NCBI GenBank assembly: GCA_023411445.1
Contig: JAEYOT010000430.1
Span: 1 to 5,169, forward strand
Source of the DNA: Pseudomonadota bacterium
GTDB taxonomy: Bacteria; Myxococcota_A; Polyangia; Polyangiales; Polyangiaceae
Reading direction: 5' to 3'
Length of the DNA: 5,169 bases
The notes under the pieces are model-generated. The model did no database searches and had not been told where the DNA came from. It worked only from the letters and a program-made list of their open reading frames with translations. This document shows, piece by piece, positions 1 to 5,169 of this stretch; the stretch's first letter is position 1, and each line of letters starts with the position of its first letter. Made by a program: the position numbers and the translations under genes.

Positions 1-168
1 GCTCTGCACCGCCCGCGCCCGAGCGCGCTGGTCACACAGCTGCTGGGCCTCGCCGAGCAGGCCGGACAGCAGTGTGAGCTGGACGCGAAAGAGCCACGTT
101 TTCGCTCGAGTCGCAGGCCTCGCGCCAGCTCGGGGCGCTCAGCCTCTGCCGCCGCCCTTTTGCCTTGA
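1..168 (+). CDS. C-terminal end of a gene entering from the left edge (partial, uncharacterised)
   Basis: Reading frame 1 is open from the first base to a TGA at 166-168, giving 55 residues with no start inside the window. The first 30 or so codons end mostly in G or C, as in the secure genes here, and translate to a plausible helical stretch (SALVTQLLGLAEQAGQQCEL). The last 20 residues are low-complexity Arg/Ser/Ala, typical of a disordered tail. Of the other two plus-strand frames, frame 3 hits a stop by base 77, and frame 2 stays open but reads as Trp/Ser/Arg-rich, unlike a normal protein. If real, it is convergent with the zinc-ribbon gene, and the two 3' ends overlap by 30 bp (139-168). 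No domain is recognised and no function is offered. It could be chance open frame in GC-rich DNA. Confidence 0.45.
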   Translation, partial: ALHRPRPSALVTQLLGLAEQAGQQCELDAKEPRFRSSRRPRASSGRSASAAALLP

Positions 169-651
169 ATCACCGCTGCTAGCGACGAAGCCCGAGGCGC
201 GGCCGTCTTTCCGCATCGCCTCCAACACCGTGCCGATCATGCTGACGGCCTTGTGCGCCGTCAGCAAGTCTGCGCTGGCGATGAGCTCGATGACGGACAA
301 GGCTGGTGCAAGCTGTGCGAGCCAGCCCAGCTTGAACAGCGGTGAACGCTCGCCGCAGGCCTGCAGCTCCTGCAGCAATTTCCCCGCCGTTGCTGGCGTC
401 AGCGCGGTGTAGAGCGTCGCTACGACGGCGTCGAACAGCGAGTGATCAGCGGAGGTGTAGCTGGCTTCGCCGCCGACCAGGACCTCGAGCGCACCGCCAC
501 ATTCGCACGTGGTGCCGGTCGCGATCGCCTTCAGCGCGAACGCGCGGCAGGATAGGCAGCGGGTGGGGGAGAGCGCCACATCTTGAGCTATACGCCAAGG
601 AGCGCAGCGCGCTAGCCGTGCTTTCCCGGACATCACCGTGGGGTGCGGCAT
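139..651 (-). CDS. Small zinc-ribbon-like protein of unknown function
   Basis: A 170-residue ORF. Near the N terminus it carries Cys32-x2-Cys35, then Cys49-x-Cys51-Gly-Gly, which is the layout of a small zinc ribbon (CLSC ... CECGG). After this come an acidic and aromatic linker (SYTSADHSLFD) and a mainly helical region rich in Leu and Ala (about residues 70-148). The tail is Gly/Arg/Ser-rich and probably disordered. No signal peptide or membrane segment is visible, so it is probably cytoplasmic. I do not recognise the family; a DNA/RNA-binding or adaptor role is only a guess from the ribbon. The start is uncertain: ATG at 651, ATG at 633 (residue 7) and GTG at 579 (residue 25, just before the ribbon) all lack a clear Shine-Dalgarno. 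It is divergent from the LMF-family gene and may share its regulatory region. Confidence 0.65.
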   Translation of the reverse strand: MPHPTVMSGKARLARCAPWRIAQDVALSPTRCLSCRAFALKAIATGTTCECGGALEVLVGGEASYTSADHSLFDAVVATLYTALTPATAGKLLQELQACGERSPLFKLGWLAQLAPALSVIELIASADLLTAHKAVSMIGTVLEAMRKDGRASGFVASSGDSRQKGGGRG

Positions 652-655
652 CGAC

Positions 656-672
656 TTGGCACGCGACGTGCC
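656..672 (+). promoter_or_regulatory. Candidate sigma-54 (-24/-12) promoter for the LMF-family gene
   Basis: The sequence TTGGCACG-CGAC-GTGCC matches the RpoN consensus TTGGCACG-N4-TTGCW. The whole -24 block is exact, the key GG (658-659) and GC (670-671) are separated by exactly 10 bases, and three of four bases of the TTGC block agree. A transcript starting about 12 bases after the -12 GC (near 682-683) would have a leader of about 17 nt containing GGAG (685-688) before the ATG at 700. This fits the chosen start and would exclude the upstream GTG starts. It depends on one motif only; the enhancer sites that sigma-54 promoters require were not identified. Confidence 0.4.
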
Positions 673-684
673 CCCGTGACCATC

Positions 685-688
685 GGAG
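685..688 (+). promoter_or_regulatory. Ribosome binding site supporting the start at 700
   Basis: GGAG lies 11 bases before the ATG at 700. Spacing is a little long but usable. The in-frame alternatives, GTG at 643 and GTG at 676, have no comparable site, so this helps decide the start of the LMF-family protein. Confidence 0.4.
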
Positions 689-699
689 CCCAGCAGCGG

Positions 700-2145
700 A
701 TGTGGCAGGCCTACTTCGGCGATCTTTGGCTGACGCGCCTCGCCCTCCAGCGCGGTCTCGGGGTGATCTACTTCCTCGCCTTCCAGTGCGCTGCGCGGCA
801 GTTTCGACCACTTCTCGGCGAGCGGGGGCTATTGCCGGCTCCGGCTTTCTTGAAGCAGGTGCATTGGGCGGAGGAGCCCAGCTTGTTTCATCTGCATTAC
901 TCGGAGCGCTTCGCCAGCCTAGTGGCTTGGTGTGGCGTGGCGCTTTCGCTGCTCGTCGTGGTCGGCTGGGCTGACGCAGGACCCTGGTGGTTGTCGTGCG
1001 TTGTCTGGCTCACGTTGTACGGGCTGTACCTTTCGATCGTGAACGTGGGCCAGACCTTCTACGGCTTTGGCTGGGAGTCGATGCTGCTGGAGGCTGGGTT
1101 TTTCGCCACTTTCTTGGGCCCCTCCGACATGGAGCCGAGCGTCATTCCGGTGCTGGCCTTGCGCTGGATGTTGTTTCGCGTGGAGCTGGGGGCGGGGTTG
1201 ATCAAGCTGCGCGGTGACAGCTGCTGGCGCGATCTCACCGCCCTCTACTACCACCACGAGACGCAACCACTCCCCAACCCGCTGAGCGCCTTCTTTCACC
1301 ATCTGCCAAGGTTCGTTCAGCGCGCCAGCGTCGCCTTCAGCCATTTCGTGCAGCTGGTGGTCCCGTTCGGCCTATGGGGGCCTGCGCCGGTAGCGGCCGT
1401 GGCCGGCGCGCTCATCATCCTGCACCAGCTCGTGCTCATCATCAGTGGAAACTACGCGTGGTTGAACTGGCTCACCGTGGTGCTAGCGCTGAGCGCTGTC
1501 AGTGGCGATGTGCTGGGCGCGGTGGTGCCGGGCAGCGCGCCGACGCTGGTGCCGAGGCCAGCGGCATTCGAGTGGCTGCTGTACCTGCTGGCTCTGGCAA
1601 CGGCGCTCTTGAGCATCAAGCCGATCCTGAACCTGTGCTCGGCCCATCAAGCCATGAACGCGACTTACAATCCGCTGCACTTGGTCGGTAGCTACGGCGC
1701 CTTCGGGAGCGTCACGCGGCAGCGCTATGAGGTCATCCTGGAAGGGACGGACGAGGCGTCGCCGTCAACGAGCAGCGTTTGGCGCGCGTATGAGCTGCCC
1801 GGTAAGCCCGGAGATCCGCGGCAGAGGCCGCGACAATGGGCGCCTTACCACCTGCGCTTGGATTGGCTGATGTGGTTCCTACCGCTGCGCTGCGTGGTGA
1901 CCGAGCGCGGCGTGCTCACCCGTGGCCACCCGCTGTGGTTCATCCGCCTCGTGGACAAGCTGCTCGCCGGAGACGCCGCGACGTTGGCGCTCTTTCGCCG
2001 CAATCCGTTTCGCGAGCGGCCGCCCACCTACGTGCGCGCTAGCTTCTACCGCTACGAGCTGTGCAGCCGCGCCGAGCGCCGCGCCACGGGTCAGCACTGG
2101 AAACGAAAGTACGTTGGCGAGTACTTGCCTGCGCGCCGCGCTTAG
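700..2145 (+). CDS. Lipase maturation factor (LMF/DUF1222) family membrane protein
   Basis: A 481-residue polytopic membrane protein. Hallmarks of the LMF family are seen in order: GQTFYGFGWESMLLEAGF (about 117-134), RWMLFRVELGAGLIKLRGD (155-173), YYHHETQPLPNPLS (183-196), SGNYAWLNWLT (249-259), YNPLHLVGSYGAFGSVTR (323-340), PGKPGDP (367-373) and PRQWAPYHLRLDWLMWF (377-393). Hydrophobic segments suggest about seven or eight membrane spans across residues 15-310, followed by a soluble C-terminal domain. In vertebrates, LMF1 is an endoplasmic reticulum protein needed for folding of lipoprotein, hepatic and endothelial lipases. The role of bacterial members is not established; assisting folding of exported proteins is inference. 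The length looks complete. ATG 700 is preferred because the first membrane helix (LALQRGLGVIYFLAF) begins soon after it and GGAG lies upstream. Longer forms from GTG 676 or 643 would add a basic stretch lacking family character. No lipase gene is nearby. Confidence 0.93.
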   Translation: MWQAYFGDLWLTRLALQRGLGVIYFLAFQCAARQFRPLLGERGLLPAPAFLKQVHWAEEPSLFHLHYSERFASLVAWCGVALSLLVVVGWADAGPWWLSCVVWLTLYGLYLSIVNVGQTFYGFGWESMLLEAGFFATFLGPSDMEPSVIPVLALRWMLFRVELGAGLIKLRGDSCWRDLTALYYHHETQPLPNPLSAFFHHLPRFVQRASVAFSHFVQLVVPFGLWGPAPVAAVAGALIILHQLVLIISGNYAWLNWLTVVLALSAVSGDVLGAVVPGSAPTLVPRPAAFEWLLYLLALATALLSIKPILNLCSAHQAMNATYNPLHLVGSYGAFGSVTRQRYEVILEGTDEASPSTSSVWRAYELPGKPGDPRQRPRQWAPYHLRLDWLMWFLPLRCVVTERGVLTRGHPLWFIRLVDKLLAGDAATLALFRRNPFRERPPTYVRASFYRYELCSRAERRATGQHWKRKYVGEYLPARRA

Positions 2146-2172
2146 CGCCCATCTGGCCCCCCCTTGGGCGCT
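2144..2172. terminator. Inverted repeat between convergent genes, possible weak terminator
   Basis: AGCGCCCA (2144-2151) pairs perfectly with TGGGCGCT (2165-2172), leaving a 13-base C-rich loop. It begins on the stop codon of the LMF-family gene and faces the end of the 136-aa gene on the other strand. There is no T-tract on either side, so it is not a standard intrinsic terminator. It could be a bidirectional stall or a 3'-end stability structure. Confidence 0.3.
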
Positions 2173-2238
2173 TGTCAGTAGACAGGTCCCCCTCCTGGCT
2201 GTGACTGAGCACGGTCGCCAGAGCAGATGAGGCTGCCT
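2146..2238. other. Convergent intergenic gap
   Basis: This 93-base non-coding stretch lies between the stop codons of the LMF-family gene and the 136-aa gene. Besides the stem at 2144-2172, it holds a short hairpin CTTGTC-AGTA-GACAGG (2171-2186, one G-T pair) and a five-base stem CTGGC/GCCAG (2195-2199 with 2217-2221). No promoter or gene is apparent. Confidence 0.6.
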
Positions 2239-2649
2239 CTAGGATGGAGGCGCTCCGTCTTGCTTGGCTTCGGCGGAGTTAGCGTACGCTTCCGACCCCA
2301 GGTGCGCGTCGAGGTGCTCTTCCATCGCCTCAGCCTGGGTGCTGGCCGCTACGGGGATGAGCCGCGTGTAGACGATGTCCTTCACCTTAGTGCCGTCGTA
2401 GGCCAGGCTGACGTAGAGCGGCTGCTCTGAGGACGCCCAAGCATCCAGCGCCGCAAACAGCTGTGGATTGACGAAAACCTGTGCGAGCTTCTTGATGATA
2501 TCCCCTTTGACGGGGCCATTCGGCACTTGGATGATGACGATGTGCGTGAGACCCAGCTCGGGCTTGTAAGGAGGGGCGAGGGTGAGCGTGAGCTTGCCGG
2601 GGCTCTCGAGCACTCCGGACACGGGCAAGAGGGGCGTATGCTTGGACAT
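2239..2649 (-). CDS. Uncharacterised 136-residue protein, downstream partner of the propeller gene
   Basis: A complete ORF with ATG at 2649 and a good ribosome binding site (AAAGG, 7 bases upstream). It has no signal peptide, membrane segment or cysteines and looks cytosolic. By eye, the order is strand (KLTLTLAPPY), strand (LTHIVIIQVPNG), a long helix with a break (GDIIKKLAQVFVNPQLFAAL), strands (PLYVSLAYDG, VKDIVYTRLIPVA), and an acidic C-terminal helix (QAEAMEEHLDAHLG), then a disordered tail. No catalytic or metal-binding motif stands out and I do not recognise the family. It starts 30 bases after the stop of the propeller gene on the same strand, so co-transcription is likely, though the pair need not act together because one product is exported and the other is not. 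Confidence 0.75.
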   Translation of the reverse strand: MSKHTPLLPVSGVLESPGKLTLTLAPPYKPELGLTHIVIIQVPNGPVKGDIIKKLAQVFVNPQLFAALDAWASSEQPLYVSLAYDGTKVKDIVYTRLIPVAASTQAEAMEEHLDAHLGSEAYANSAEAKQDGAPPS

Positions 2650-2656
2650 GGTGGAA

Positions 2657-2661
2657 CCTTT
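2657..2661 (-). promoter_or_regulatory. Ribosome binding site of the 136-aa gene
   Basis: On the minus strand AAAGG lies 7 bases before the ATG at 2649, in the 30-base gap after the propeller gene's stop codon. It fixes the start of the 136-residue protein. Confidence 0.55.
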
Positions 2662-2679
2662 GGTGAAATGAGGGTGTGG

Positions 2680-4764
<2,085 letters not shown>

Positions 4765-4896
4765 CGTCTTCTGACATGACGGCGCCCCGGCCGCCCTGTC
4801 GCACCCTTCACGCGAACTCGACCACGGCGGCGTCGCGGCTGCCACGCTTACGGGTCGCGTTTGCAGCAATGACTAGTGAGCGCGCTCGAGTGCGCG
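4765..4896. other. Intergenic gap upstream of the propeller gene
   Basis: A 132-base gap lies between two minus-strand genes, wide enough for a promoter. No convincing -35/-10 pair was seen. A GG-N10-GC arrangement exists on the minus strand (TGGCAGCCGCGACGCC), but its match to sigma-54 is poor. The only site near the start is AGAAG (4768-4772), just 3 bases from the ATG at 4764, a weak ribosome binding site. Confidence 0.5.
4878..4896 (-). terminator. GC-rich hairpin after the right-edge gene, weak terminator candidate
   Basis: CGCGC (4881-4885) pairs with GCGCG (4892-4896) across a six-base loop, directly after the stop codon at 4897-4899 on the minus strand. A ten-base palindrome GAGCGCGCTC (4878-4887) overlaps it. 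No T-tract follows, so termination is doubtful. Confidence 0.2.
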
Positions 4897-5169
4897 TCAG
4901 AAGCGGCGCGACACCTGCAGGCGCACGACGTCCGCGTTCACGGAGACGGTGGCGCTGGGTGCGGTCGATTCCCGAGGCGTCAAGATCAAGATCAGCACGC
5001 CGCTGACGGCGAGCGCCCCTCCCACCACCGTCAGCACGCGCGCGCGTGACTCGTTGCGACGCTGCTGCTCCAGTAAGTCGAGGTCTGCTTCGCCTTTGCC
5101 TTGGACCGCGCGATCGACGCTCGCTTGCAGGCGATCGCGGGCGTCCACCGCGCGGGTGGTGAAGTACAC
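4897..5169 (-). CDS. C-terminal part of a membrane-anchored protein (partial at the right edge)
   Basis: The frame is open to the window edge. The GTG at 5169 is most likely an internal codon, so the true start lies outside. The 90 visible residues contain a charged, helix-forming segment (about 5-44, with DARDRLQASVDRA and DLLEQQRRNESR), one clear membrane helix (about 45-63, VLTVVGGALAVSGVLILIL), and a short tail ending in VVRLQVSRRF. The first residues (VYF) could be the end of an earlier membrane helix, so this may be a helical hairpin such as closes many myxobacterial TPR or PEGA-type proteins. That comparison is from general familiarity and cannot be tested without the N-terminal part. 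It is followed by the propeller gene on the same strand after 132 bases. Confidence 0.75.
   Translation of the reverse strand: MYFTTRAVDARDRLQASVDRAVQGKGEADLDLLEQQRRNESRARVLTVVGGALAVSGVLILILTPRESTAPSATVSVNADVVRLQVSRRF

Noticed and set aside
566..594. TATACG (589-594) as a sigma-70 -10 box
   Set aside because: There is no -35 match at suitable distance, and it lies inside the zinc-ribbon gene under most start choices.
643..699. Extended N terminus of the LMF-family protein from GTG 643 or GTG 676
   Set aside because: The added residues are basic and lack family character, no ribosome binding site precedes them, and the candidate sigma-54 transcript would start downstream of both.
342..974. 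210-residue open frame on the plus strand
   Set aside because: It is Arg/Ser-rich low-complexity translation overlapping the zinc-ribbon gene antisense and the LMF gene out of frame. It looks like a shadow of GC-rich coding DNA.
4800..4850. Minus-strand TGGCAG...GCC as a second sigma-54 site upstream of the propeller gene
   Set aside because: Only GG-N10-GC and part of the -24 block match; such spacing arises easily by chance in GC-rich DNA.
4765..4869. Extended N terminus of the propeller protein from TTG 4869
   Set aside because: It would bury the signal peptide behind 35 unrelated residues, and the start codon is TTG; ATG 4764 leads straight into the signal sequence.

Overview
This is a GC-rich chromosomal window with dense coding and strong G/C preference at third codon positions. 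Three gene styles suggest a myxobacterium (Myxococcota, perhaps the Polyangiales), although no taxonomic marker is present. They are a large exported protein with a Gly/Glu-rich linker ahead of a beta-propeller, a bacterial lipase-maturation-factor homologue, and a C-terminal membrane-hairpin tail of a kind frequent in myxobacterial repeat proteins. The organism assignment is inference.

Layout. Bases 1-168 (+) are probably the 3' end of a gene that enters from the left edge; its end overlaps the end of the next gene by 30 bp. Bases 139-651 (-) encode a small uncharacterised protein with a zinc-ribbon-like Cys pattern. Divergent from it, 700-2145 (+) encodes a polytopic membrane protein of the lipase maturation factor (LMF, DUF1222) family, the most securely identified gene here. 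A near-consensus sigma-54 (-24/-12) promoter candidate lies at 656-672, just ahead of its preferred ATG. Bases 2146-2238 are a convergent intergenic gap holding inverted repeats.

The right half is all on the minus strand. A partial C-terminal membrane-anchored protein (5169 to 4897) is followed after about 130 bp by a 694-residue exported Ig-like plus TolB/WD40-like propeller protein (4764 to 2680). After only 30 bp comes a 136-residue cytosolic-looking protein of unknown family (2649 to 2239). The last two look like one transcription unit of unknown function.

How the genes work together. The sequence does not show a known pathway. The LMF homologue is expected in the inner membrane and the propeller protein in the cell envelope, but no lipase or protease gene is present to act as client. 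No RNA genes, insertion sequences, CRISPR arrays or phage genes were seen. The least explained parts are the propeller/136-aa pair, the zinc-ribbon protein, and the possible sigma-54 control of the LMF gene.
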